Of a DNA stretch of 64,000 nt, positions 1-11,400 are shown piece by piece. The notes beneath the pieces were generated by a model. That model saw nothing but the letters and a program-made list of their open reading frames with translations, had not been told where the DNA came from and made no database searches. The first letter of the stretch is position 1. Each line of letters starts with the position of its first letter. The position numbers and the translations under genes were made by a program. Source of the stretch: Siniperca chuatsi (taxonomy: Eukaryota > Chordata > Actinopteri > Centrarchiformes > Sinipercidae); the NCBI RefSeq assembly GCF_020085105.1, contig NC_058045.1, positions 13,923,833-13,987,832 on the forward strand. Reading direction: 5' to 3'.

Positions 1-2459
1 TGTCATATAAATGTCATAAAGACATTTTTGGAGACGTTTGGAGTTGGGGAGCTTTTGGCTCTCCTTCTGCCTGGGGGGTATCACAGTGGTTAATTGCCCC
101 ATTAGCACTGACAGGGTAAATTGGTGGAAGGGCTAACTATATATTACAGTGAAAACAACAACCCCTGGCATACACCTGAGGGCAAGGAAAGCTTGGTGCG
201 TTTTACACTGTGGCCTGTGCATGTTTGAGTGCGTATGCAAGAGAGTGTGTGTGTGTGTGTGTGTGCAAATTGTAAATGTAAATATACACTCACATGAGAG
301 CTTTAATAATGGGAAAATATTAGAATTCTATATTTATCACTACGGAAATGAACTCGCAGTGCCAGTCAGGGAGAGCGTCTCCTCTCATATCTGGGCTGAA
401 CTTTCTCAAGGCGTACATTTAAACCAATCAGGAGAACTATTCTATTCTATTTGGTAAAAATATGGCCTCACACGGGGACTGCTTTTAAGAGGACTGTGCA
501 TGTGGCTAATAATTGTGAACCACATATATGAATCACATACAGTATATGACCCGTTCCTCGCACACAATGTAGACAATCAAATATGTATCTGTTCACCTGG
601 CTTTTTGTCTTTTAATTGGAGACAATAAAATGCAATTGCATATTCAAATACAAATGGAAATTTACATCATGAACCAGAGAATCAAATAATATGAAGGATC
701 ATTTGAAAGCATTTTATTATTGCATCACAGCACTATAGTGTAAAATATCATTTGTTTATAAAGAAATTCAAATAGGCTGCATAACTGGTTTAAAATCAAA
801 GCAAAATGATCATTGATGTTGTTTCCCCAAACATCACATCTGTTTACAGCTTTTTATTTTACTTGTATAAAAGAAGCATACATTTGATATTCTATAAATA
901 CACTACAGTTTTAAAAAACGTATGAACATATAAAGATAAACAGATAAACATTCTCAAACAGCAGATCCCCATATTGCTTTAGCTTCAATTAACAGTTTAA
1001 CATTTTTGTTTTCATTTAAACCCATAAACGCAGGGACGCACCTAGCAGATAAATTCTTGTTTGTGACACACACACACACACACACACACCCACACACACA
1101 CACACACATTCTTACACATTCGATTCTTTACACATTTATGATTGCACAAATGCAAGAAAATAATCAAACCAAATCAAGACAAACCAAAATCAAAATGTCA
1201 GTACACTGAAAACCAACATAACGAAACATTATTAATATTCACGTACTATTACGATATGGCCTTGTAGCGCGGCTGTTTCACGCAACAGTAAACGGATAGT
1301 AACCTTGATGCAGTTAATGCTGTAGTCTTTTTTTAACCTCCTGTGGTAAGACTATAATACACCTGTATTTTTTTCCATGGGGACTTTTTGCAGTAACATA
1401 GTAGCCTTTCATACCTTTCTAAATTTGTGTTTAATTCTTAAACAGCGACGAGGTCAGCTTTGACAATCAAAACCTAATAAAGTAAAAATAAACTATTTGA
1501 TCTTACAAATAAAGGCAGTTTTCACCATCTAAAATATGGACGATCGACAGATTGCACATCCAGGGTGAAATTCACAATAGTATTATCATAACAATAGACC
1601 CGAGTGGCGAGGATGGGGCGGCCGGAGTAAAAAACCCCACAAAAAACTAAAAGTCTGCTGTGATGACAAACAGGAACGGACACATCAATTAAGGCTTAAA
1701 TATTTTTTTGTTTTCCAAAACTGAGACAGTTAACCCGCAAACCAATGCTAGAAAACCCAGACCTGCACCCTCAGTCCAAAAACAATCAAGGGTGCAATGT
1801 CTGATTTTATATTCAAGCATATTTAGACGAGACTTTTTCTTTATCTTTTAAGCATTCATTTTTAGATCTCTTTGTTAGACGTGAATATTTGTCTGCCAAA
1901 AACCTTGCGATTACGGGATACAACTTTTCCCAAGCAAGTGGGCTATTACACAGAAATGTAAATATTTCATCAAAATAATGCAATTTAAGTCTAGGACATA
2001 ATGCCTACACCTGAGTGTCTAGCCCGTGCTTTATCTCAAACAAAATGTCAATATAATACTAAAATAATCCTCCAGGGCCTTGTAGTGTGTTTGTAGTTCT
2101 CAATAGTGAATCACGGTGATAGTGTCGCATTTTGTGGCAGATTTCCTGGCATCATAATATTCCTTTAGAAAGCCTATTGGGATTAATCAATATCGACTTT
2201 ATTTTGACATTATTATACTTCGTGGTATTTTATTATGTCTTTTTGGTGTTAACTAGAGAATGTTCTGCTATATTGTTTTCTCTCTACATTTTTTAAATCA
2301 GCTAGGATTTGGCTTAATATCCATCTAAAATGTAATATTGGAATTTGTCAGCCATAATATTCTATCTGTAATTACAATTTAACGTTTCAGCTGTATTTTC
2401 TCGTACTTTTTAAATATTTTCTTCTCCTCCTTGTCTTCTCTATGCGTCCCCTGCAGCCT
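1..2459. other. Upstream flank, no gene seen
   Basis: AT-rich DNA upstream of the zfhx2 promoter. Open frames here are short, lack splice-site support and run through microsatellites: a short (GT)n near 246-264 and a (CA)n tract at 1075-1108. I see no coding exon, tRNA or rRNA. It may hold distal regulatory DNA, but nothing specific can be shown from sequence alone. Confidence 0.6.
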
Positions 2460-2465
2460 CTCTCT

Positions 2466-2520
<55 letters not shown>
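2460..2520. repeat. (CT)n microsatellite at the zfhx2 promoter
   Basis: An almost uninterrupted CT dinucleotide tract of about 60 bases lies immediately 5' of the promoter-like segment. GA/CT tracts of this kind are common nucleosome-poor promoter neighbours in fish; that role is inferred. Confidence 0.9.
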
Positions 2521-2522
<2 letters not shown>

Positions 2523-2640
2523 GGAATCCTATTGATCCAAACGGGCTAATTAGCGGTGTCTGCGCAATTACGCACATGCGCACTGGGCGTAATCTCAGCC
2601 ATTTTTTGAAGGAAACTAATTAGCAGGAATAAAGAGCCAA
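2521..2640 (+). promoter_or_regulatory. zfhx2: Candidate zfhx2 promoter
   Basis: This short segment is richer in CpG than its surroundings. It carries an NRF1-like ATGCGCA core near 2576-2582 and two identical CTAATTAGC sites (2546-2554 and 2616-2624). It sits just upstream of a segment ending in a strong splice donor (AAAT|GTAAGT at 2928/2929), so it is the best candidate for the zfhx2 promoter. No TATA box is evident. The paired CTAATTAGC sites are core homeodomain targets and could allow control by homeodomain proteins, including ZFHX2 itself; that is inference. Confidence 0.5.
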
Positions 2641-2928
2641 GTGTTTTCCCCCCACAGTGATCAGAACTCATTCTACCTCTGGAGCTCGCACAAACCCCTC
2701 CGTCCCCCATCTTCTGTTTACTACAGCGTATATGTAGCTTTAATTACACTGTTGTTTGGTAACAACTTGGACCCCGCTGCTCTCTCTCCCTCTCCCCATT
2801 TTTTCCTCCTGGCTCCGTAAAATCGCAGAGGATCATTCATAAGGAATGAGTGGGCTCTCTATACGATTGTTTTCTGGACTACTACACATTCAGCGTACGG
2901 AGCTTTGTACCAGAGCCGCTGCAGAAAT
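2641..2928 (+). other. zfhx2: Putative non-coding first exon of zfhx2 with uORF
   Basis: The segment ends in the donor AAAT|GTAAGT at 2928. If it splices to the acceptor at 5364/5365 (ACATACAG|GTGG), an upstream frame opening at ATG 2846 reads 27 codons here. It continues across the junction and stops at TAG 5390-5392, eight bases before the main ATG at 5401. The 5' boundary is not visible. The splice pairing is inferred from site quality and position. Confidence 0.45.
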
Positions 2929-3499
2929 GTAAGTCTACCATTTGTTTACGATATTATAGGGACTAGGAAGCAACCCGGAGGAGGGGGTGTTTGGTCAGTG
3001 TAGCCTGTAAATTCGCACAAATCAAGCTTTTGTTGATCTGCTTGTGCACTGAGTCACCTGTTACTGGTTACTGAACGCGATCACTCTTGGTTTAGCTGAA
3101 TCGGAGTGTGGTACGGTGCGGTCCACTGTAAACAAAGGCTGAGAGTAGTCTGGAGGCTGAATGTTGATCAGTGGCTTGACAACACATTCAGAGACGGGGA
3201 GTGAACTTCAAGTCGCTGCCCGTCCGGTATTCTCAAAGAGCCCCGCTTGTATGGTCCCAGAATAATGCAAAAACAGATCAGTGCCATTACCTTCAGACTG
3301 GTGTAGGCTGTAGGCTATGTGGTCCACTGGGTCCTCACGCAAAGCATTTGCGTTCAAAACTGTATTTGTCCATGTCCAGCTGTATTTGTCCAGGTCCTAT
3401 AATGACAAACAAAATGCATTTTCTTGTAGCCACACAACTCTTCTCTCTGTCTCTTTCTCTTTCCCCCTCACACCCCTGTCTCTCCTTTCTCTCTATTCT

Positions 3500-3500
<1 letters not shown>

Positions 3501-3561
<61 letters not shown>
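3501..3561. repeat. (CA)n microsatellite
   Basis: About 30 uninterrupted CA dinucleotides. The ORFs of poly-Thr/His on one strand and poly-Cys/Val on the other are products of this repeat. Confidence 0.97.
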
Positions 3562-3563
<2 letters not shown>

Positions 3564-4650
3564 AGCCTAAGATAGAGATTCAGGGAACACACTTTTTGTT
3601 GGCTATTTGGACATCATTTTATTTTGCTAAATCTGTAGTATACATATCTAATAACAAATATATCTTGTATATTAACAATTTCAAACAATTTCTAATATGC
3701 ATGTTACATTTCAGGTGTTTATGTGTGTGCTTAATTGATATTATCAGAATCAGTTTGCAGTGCACAACAGGATGTACACACAGGTTGTTAAATGATGGTT
3801 TCCCGCACTTGTGATCGATAGAGAGCCCGGAATGTTTGTATAAATAGTTACATTGCCGATAGACCCAGGTTATTGATTGCAGTGTAAATGAAAATCTTTA
3901 TCAGATTAGAGACTGTTCTCAGCTGCTGGCAGGCAGGCTCAGCCCTTCAGCACTATCCGGCAGGACAGTGGACAGCTGCAGTGGGCAAGGGTCTGTGGCC
4001 TGTGACATAAACACAGTACATTAAAGCACTATCAGAGTGCCGATATGAGCCATATATCTTTAAGGTGCAGAGAGGAGAGAGGGGGTGGCTACAGTAGAGA
4101 GGGAGAGAGAGTGTTTAAGGAAGAGGAGGAGGGGGTTGGTTGGTTGGTTGGTTGGTTGAAGGAGAAGGTGAAAGGGTACATTAAAGTCTCTCCTTGATTA
4201 AAAAAGGTCAGTAATGAGATTGTGGGACACACACAGAGTAAGAGAGATGTATCTGTCTCATCTGGCATCCATCTGTCAGTCAGAAACAGGGGGAGTCTCT
4301 GTAGTGATGCATTATTGTGCTGGTGATTCAGAATCTTTGTGAAACCTCTTTTCTCAATTTTTGGAAATGTTAAGGATTATCCTGAATGTTTTTGGTCATT
4401 CATGTATGATAAAATGCCATAGCCCTTTGCTATTTCATTAAAACCAAATCATTTCAAAAGCCAAGGAAATGCAGTCTTAAAATATGCAGATTTTTAAACT
4501 TTGCTGTAAAATGTTTTTTTTTTTAAACACACCATAATTGACTATAAATGCATGGTACATAAAGTTTCAGTTACAAAAAGAAATTCATTATTGTAATGTA
4601 CATCATTGCTTTAGTGTTTATGTGTAAGAGTGTGTTTGTAGTGTGCAGGG

Positions 4651-4857
4651 GGTGGACACAATATTATACACATACAATGAGGTGAGGTCAAAATATAATA
4701 CACTGCACTGCAACACCACAAACGATTGCTTCAAAGATTGCCACAGATTTTAATAAACACCTGTGTGAAATCTCAACAAAAATTGTATAAGCGTCACACA
4801 AGTATTTTTTGTATTTTGGACTAAAAGATTATACAGGTGTTTATTATATTGTGTCCT
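4651..4857. mobile_element. MITE-like element with terminal inverted repeats
   Basis: The left end near 4654-4672 begins GGACACAATATTATAC. The right end near 4837-4855 reads, on the reverse strand, GGACACAATATAATAAACAC. The two ends therefore form imperfect terminal inverted repeats around about 200 bp of non-coding DNA. The left end also resembles a segment at 62905-62933 (GGGGGTGGACAAAATAACAG). No transposase is encoded, so a non-autonomous DNA transposon is the simplest reading. Target-site duplications are not obvious. Confidence 0.55.
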
Positions 4858-5400
4858 GTGTTTGCACTATATAATGGCTCGTGCTAAACAGAGATCCTGT
4901 TTCCTCACATAATATATCTGTACTAATGCACAGCAAAAGATACAGAGACTGATACGATGGCTTTAAAAACTGTTGTTTTATCCTCTTTTATCTAAGTGTG
5001 GCAATTTAGTGGAAGCCCTTTAGCTCAGAAGCGTTCAGTTCTTTATTTAATCCTATCCCCTGAGGAATATTACAGACCTCCTGCATAGCCTTTACCCGCA
5101 TTCCTCTACCTAGTTTAACGCTCATGCTATTGATTTTCCCATTAAGGGCTAACGCTAACCCCTGCGTAACCAGCCTCTGTATTGTGCACTGTGAAGGCTG
5201 TATTGAACAGATGCTATCCAGGGACTGTAATCAATGACCTCCACTGTTATGCAATATTATTTACATGACTCATGTATTTCATTTTCTCCTCTTTTTCCCT
5301 TCATTTTTCTCCTGTCTGTCTGTCCTGCTCTCTTCTTCTCTTTCTCTATATCTGAAACATACAGGTGGGGTAGTAATGCGTGGCAGCTGTAGCCTCTGGT

Positions 5401-8400
5401 ATGGACAGCGGTGAGGGAGGAGGAGGGGATGGAGGGGGAGGAGAGGAGAGAGATGCTGACCTCAGTCCCAAGGCTTTATCTCTTCCTCTCCTGACCCTGG
5501 CGGTCATTCCTGAGCAGGGGTCATCCTCTCATACCTCAGCCATGGCCCCTGCCAAAGAGCCCCTGACCCTGCCTCAGCAGGAGGAGGAGGGTGCAGAGGG
5601 GTCCCAGGCTAGAGAAGACACCCAGGGAGGTGAGCATAAAGAAGGAGGCCGACATTCACAGGAGAATGGAGCGTGTCAAAAGCAGGGGATGAAGGAAGAC
5701 TTCGGGGAGGGATATTTGTCAGGGCAAAGGAAGGAAGAAGGGGAGGTGCATGTACATGTGGGAGAGGCGTCAGTTGCAGGGGGCCTCCCAGCAGCCCTTA
5801 GCAGCAGAGGCGGAGAGGAGGAGAAGGAAGAGGAGGAGGCCATCTCAAACCAAAGCCAAACCAAATCCAAATGTTCTTTATTACCTCAACAGAGCCAGCA
5901 CAGCTCTTCTTCCAGCACTGCAAAGGCCAGTGGCACACTCGACAGCAAAATAGCCGCCTCTCCAAAGCCCTCCCCTTTTCTTTCCACCTCTCCAAAGCAC
6001 TTCATTTGTCCGTCCTCCTCTTCTGCCCTGCTGAGCGAGACAGAGGTAAAAGACATTAAGGGAGATCAGGGCTGGATTTCTGGGTTTCCTCAGAGCTTTA
6101 AATCCCAGCAGTCTATTCTGGCTTTTCCACTGGCAGGTACAGAGCCTGCCAGTACACCTGCTGAGGTTGATGGGCCGGCAGGGGTTCCTCACTCTTCCAT
6201 TTCCAATGGAGATGGTGCCAAAGCTCCAGAACCAAATGACAGCCAGCTAGACACAGAGGTGGATGATGAGAGAGACAAAGAAGGAGAACAGAAAGAAGCT
6301 GTCCTTCAAAACCTCAACCAAGACCTCTCTCCTAATTCACTGACTAGTCACATGACCATAATGCACTCACGTAATTCCTGCAAGACGCTGAAATGCCCCA
6401 AGTGTAACTGGCACTATAAGTCTCAGCATACACTGCAAGTCCACATGAAAGAGAAACATCCGGAGACGGGAGGCCAGTGTGTGTGTGGCGCCTCTGGGGG
6501 AAAGTGTGTGTGTGGCGGTGCGACACAAGGTGTGTGTGTATATTGCAGTTCGGGGAAACCCCATCCTCGCTTGGCCCGTGGTGAAACCTACGCCTGTGGC
6601 TACAAGCCCTACCGCTGTGAGGTGTGTGACTATGCTACCTCATCGAAAGGCAACCTCAGCATACACATGCAGTCGGATAAACACCTTAATAATGTTCAAA
6701 ATGGGGGACACTCAAATGGTCATATGCACACTTCTCACACTACCAACAATAGCAGCTCCTCCAATGGTCACGCAGTGGATGAGCCTGCATACAAGCTCCC
6801 ACTCTCTATTCCCACACCTGCTACCCAGCCCACCAAGCTCACACCACCTGCACACTCTAACTCTCATGGTAAGCGGTGGCGGTGTGATGTGTGCGACTAT
6901 GAGACCAGCATTGCCCGCAACCTGCGCATACACACCACCAGTGAGAAACACACACATAACATGCTACGGCTCCAGAGAGGTTATTATCTGTCTCACTGCA
7001 GGAGCCTTGCCCCGCAGCTTAAACACCTTCAAAACACAGGTGAGTAATATATCACATCTTAATACATCACATCTCTCGCAGTAATCCAACATAAAAGTTT
7101 GAAAAAATTGTGAATTCTTACAGGGTTTCTCTCTGTGTTTTAGGCGCTGAGCTCTCCTTGCGACTAACCAGTCAACAAGTTGCAGAACAGCCAGTCACCC
7201 TTGGGTCTACACTGACTCCTTCTCCCTCCCCCTCTCCCTCCCCCCCTCCAGCCCCATCTCTGTCCCCCACTGGACCCCTCTCCCAGGGCGTGTTTCAATG
7301 CCTTGTCTGCTCCTGCTTTTCGTCCGACAGCTTAGCGTCTGTGGAGCAGCACTTGAACGCCCCTCGCTCTCTTCCCCAATCTGAGTGGTGCTCCCTGCTC
7401 GCTGGTGGCTGCCACTGCAGGCTGTGTGGCTACACCACCCCGCTGAGGGCTAACTTCTCCTTGCACTGCCAGACTGACAGACACCGCACCCGGTACCAGC
7501 TTGCTGCTCACCTCCAGGAGGGTGGAGAAAGGGGTCAGGAGGGGGCCGCCCTTATTGCTAAGGGCAACTCTGTCCAGCTGAGGTGCAACCTGTGTGACTA
7601 CGTGACCAGCAGTTTGGAGAAGCTACGGGGACATTCCCTCAGTTCACACCACAAGGCCAGCGTCCGGGTTTACAGAGTCAGTAGGCTCTCAATAATAACC
7701 CCTTTGTCTTAGGACCTGCGAGCAGCATTTGAAACAAAAATGTATTTTGCAATTCATAATAATCAGACTAGATTTATAAACTGTTGTCCAATCATAATTT
7801 TCTTGTTTCTCTTCTTTCTACCTCCATTATTTTTAGTTCCTGCAGCAGTATGATGGTGAGGTTGATGGAGGTTCGTGGCTGTTCCATTGTCTCCTATGCA
7901 ACCACTCCTCCTCTTCTAAACTCCAAGTTCTGAAACACAGTCAAACCCCAACCCATCAGCAGAGGGAAGGGCTACTACAGCTGCAGCCAATGGGCGGAGA
8001 GGAGCTGGCAGCCATTTTTACCATCAGGAAAAGCCCTGATGGTGACACAGGTGAGAAAATGAACTGTGTGGGTGTATTTGATTTCATGTTGCATGTGCTT
8101 CCTGACATCAGAGAGCAGACAGGGGATTAAGATGAAAAGAGTGAGAAAATTAGTACTGGCTGTTGCTGAGATATTGATCAAGTAAATTGATTAGTCGATA
8201 CAGATCCTTGTTATATCCCCAATAACCCCTGTCAACAGCTAACTAGCACCTGCTAATCAGTGGACCAATACAAATCCCCTGGACAAGAATGGGGGAGGTG
8301 GATTCACCAGTCTGCAGTCTGTTCAAGATAAAACACTGAATTTACATTGTCTGGAGTGTGAACTGCTGGCACAACACGTAAAATGAGTAGTTCAACACTT

Positions 8401-11400
8401 CAGTTGTGAATTAAGTGTATCCTGTGATTTGTCTATGGGCGGATTAAGACTTATCGAGGTGAACTGATGTGTTGTAAGTCCATATTACCTCTACTCCACC
8501 TCTGAGGAGAATCTAATGGAGAATCAATACTTGATCAATAGTGTATGGAGGCAAGCAAGAAGAATGAAGTGTGGTCCAAAGACATTGGTCTTTTTGAAGG
8601 ATGCTATCTAGAAAATAATATAAACTACAATTAACCTGATAGTCTGTGAGAACATATTGTATGAAGCACAATGTTTGTGTAACATAATTATTTGTCTTGT
8701 CCCCTCCCAGGAGACCTCAGTGAAGATATGGAAACTTCCAGTGAGACCACCACTGGTCCTTTGGACACAACCAAAGACACATGTAACTTGGGGGCAAAGC
8801 AGATTCCTGAGGAGACAGGTATGGCTGCGTCAATTCAACACATTCTACAACATATTATAGTTAACTCAAATGATGTATGATAATATATTACATACGTAGT
8901 AAATATCAATCTATTTACAAGTTCATATACATTTTTACTTGAAGAAGAAACTAAGGTGGAGGAAAGAGAAAAGAGGGAGTCATTGCCCCCAGTTAAGCGT
9001 CCATCCTCTGGATGCGAGGAAATGGAAAACTCCATCTCAACCAAACGCCCCAGAATACACCAGCAAAATGAGAACCAGCAGGTGAGCAGTTGACATACAT
9101 TTTAATAATTTAATTATGTCCATGTGAATATAAAATGTAACAATGGACACAATAAATTCAGTTTTAGATTAGAAGACCTGGCAGTTGCGTGTGTAATCCC
9201 ACAAACCCATGCACATCTATGTTATCTTGCAGCCTTCTAATTCACTTTAATAACTATTTTTCTCACTTCTCTCTCTTCTCTTCTTTTCTCTCCACTCTTT
9301 TAGACTGTCCAGTGCCCTTTGTGCCAGGTTAAACTCCCATACACACACCTTCAACAGCATCTCACACATGTGCACAGTGTGGCGCAGGACTGTGTAGACA
9401 AGCTCATCAGCACAGTAAGTGTATGCAAGTGTGTATTTGTTGTATTTGCGTTCGTCAGGAAGCAAAAGAAAATGAGAAGGCAAAGCGATGGGGGATGGGG
9501 GAGAGTGAAATGTAGGGAGACAATTCCATTAAGAAGGCACCAGAGAGAAAGGCAGCGCTTTTTTTAATGCATGTTTAAGTAGCTCCCCGCTATCATCTTT
9601 GATACAGCCGTGCATTCTGTGTGTATGTGTATGAGCGTCTTTTAGAGTGGAAGAGCAAGGGTTTGACTGAGTAAGTGAGGGAAAAGCCAGTCTTTCTATA
9701 ATGCATGTTTAAGTAGCCCTCTATTACCAGAAGTGCAGTGAAGCTAAAAAGGGGCCCCCATGCTTTTTACTGTGTCTCTCCAACTAACAAAGACTGGTCA
9801 TCTATCCACATCACCATCCTCCATCTCCCTGGCCTGTATGCTAAGTGGCCTTTGTCTCTTGCGCTCTTCGCCTCCACTTGACTGACTGCTTTTCACCCTT
9901 TCTCCCCTCTGCTGTCCCTTTCTCCCCCCTCCAGCTACTCCTATCATTCCTATTCAGTAATCTCTGTCCTTGCCCCTCCCTTTCAGTCTCTCCCAAGCTC
10001 TCTCTCGATTTCTTATGCGTTACCCCTCCCTTACTCTCTCTCCAAAGCAGTTTTTTTTTGTTCATTTCCCCATACTTCCTCCCTCACTCTCCCTGCTCCC
10101 TCTCTTTTTCATATTCTACACCCCTTACCCTTACCCCCCCTCCATCGTCCTCCCTTCTCCCCCTCCTACCCCTCCCTCACTCTCTCTGATAGTAATTGAG
10201 GTTCATTAATTCAGACTGAGGTGATGATGGCCATTATGTACCTTGCTTTCCAATTACGCTCTCTAGATTAAGCCTGACCTTCAGTTTTCTCTGCAGTGTG
10301 TATATGTGTGTGTGTGTGTGCGGTTGTTCTTCTATTTCTATCTTATGAAGCTGTTACGCAGAGAAAACTCTTGTCATGTAAATCTCATCTTTAGCTGTCC
10401 ATCCTTTCCTTAGGGTAGCTAGCTGTTCACATAGATATAGTATTTGCTCTCAGTGCTTGAAGCTGTGGAGATGGAGGTTTTCTATATGAAGAATGATTTT
10501 AAATAAATTCATTATTCAGCTCAGTAAAGTTTTATTAAACCCTTGGGGCATGTTGGAGGGTGTCATTGGAGCTGAAGGGCAGACCCACATATCTCAACCA
10601 TATACACTTATTACCAAATTGATGTGCCTTGCTGTCTGTATTGCTGTGCAGGCAGGTGCAAGATGTAACGATACACTTACACATTCACACTTTAATGTTT
10701 TATGATATTAGGACAGGGTGTGCAGGCACTCTCGGTTTCTACATCTTGATATTTGCTTGCTATTACAATGCTGTACAATTACACATGTTTTATTCATAAT
10801 GTCGGATTAAGAAAATATGGTAATATCCCATATTTCTTTTAGTCTGAATTGGTAAAACAACACTTAGTGTAACTGGCAATAAAACCAAGAAAGACCCAAA
10901 CTGACAGGCCGTCACAGATCGTTTTTTTCTTCCAGGTCGCACCATCCATGGAACAACCGCAGCCTCAGGTGCAGATGGAACCACAGACAGAGTTGTGCAC
11001 AGATGATACTCATAAAAATAAAAACACCAAGAATAACAAAGGTTGGTATAAAATGCACAATAAAACTGACCACAATTTAGATATTAATTAAAGAATCATA
11101 AATACCAAACCATGTCATGATCATTTGTTCAAAACACATTGTCTTGTTGGCCTAATGTCATTAAAATAATTTTAAATTACTATTTTTATGCATTTTGCAG
11201 GCATTTCAGTGGAGAACACTGAGGGAGATGTAGCCGCACCCAAAGATGTCACAGCTCTACTCACCCCACCCCTAGAAGACAACACCACTCACCCTTCCAA
11301 TGGCAGACTGGCTCCTCAGTCCCCATCTCAGATCCCCCTTCCTCCCCGCCCCCTCCCCATCCAGCGACCCCCTCCCTTTCTGATCGCCATGGTTACCGGT

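Larger units (their letters stand above)
2929..5364 (+). other. Putative first intron of zfhx2
   Basis: About 2.4 kb with no supported exon. It contains a long (CA)n tract at 3501-3561, a (GGTT)n run at 4135-4157 and a MITE-like element with inverted ends at 4651-4857. The intron ends in a pyrimidine-rich stretch and ACATACAG. Open frames through 3200-3590 are microsatellite artefacts. Confidence 0.5.

Noticed and set aside
3201-3592. Open frames of up to 124 codons on both strands
   Set aside because: They read through the (CA)n tract as poly-Thr/His or poly-Cys/Val and have no start context, splice sites or recognised domain.
9841-10209. 114- and 79-codon frames rich in Ser, Pro, Leu and Phe
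   Set aside because: They only translate a pyrimidine-rich tract within a zfhx2 intron.
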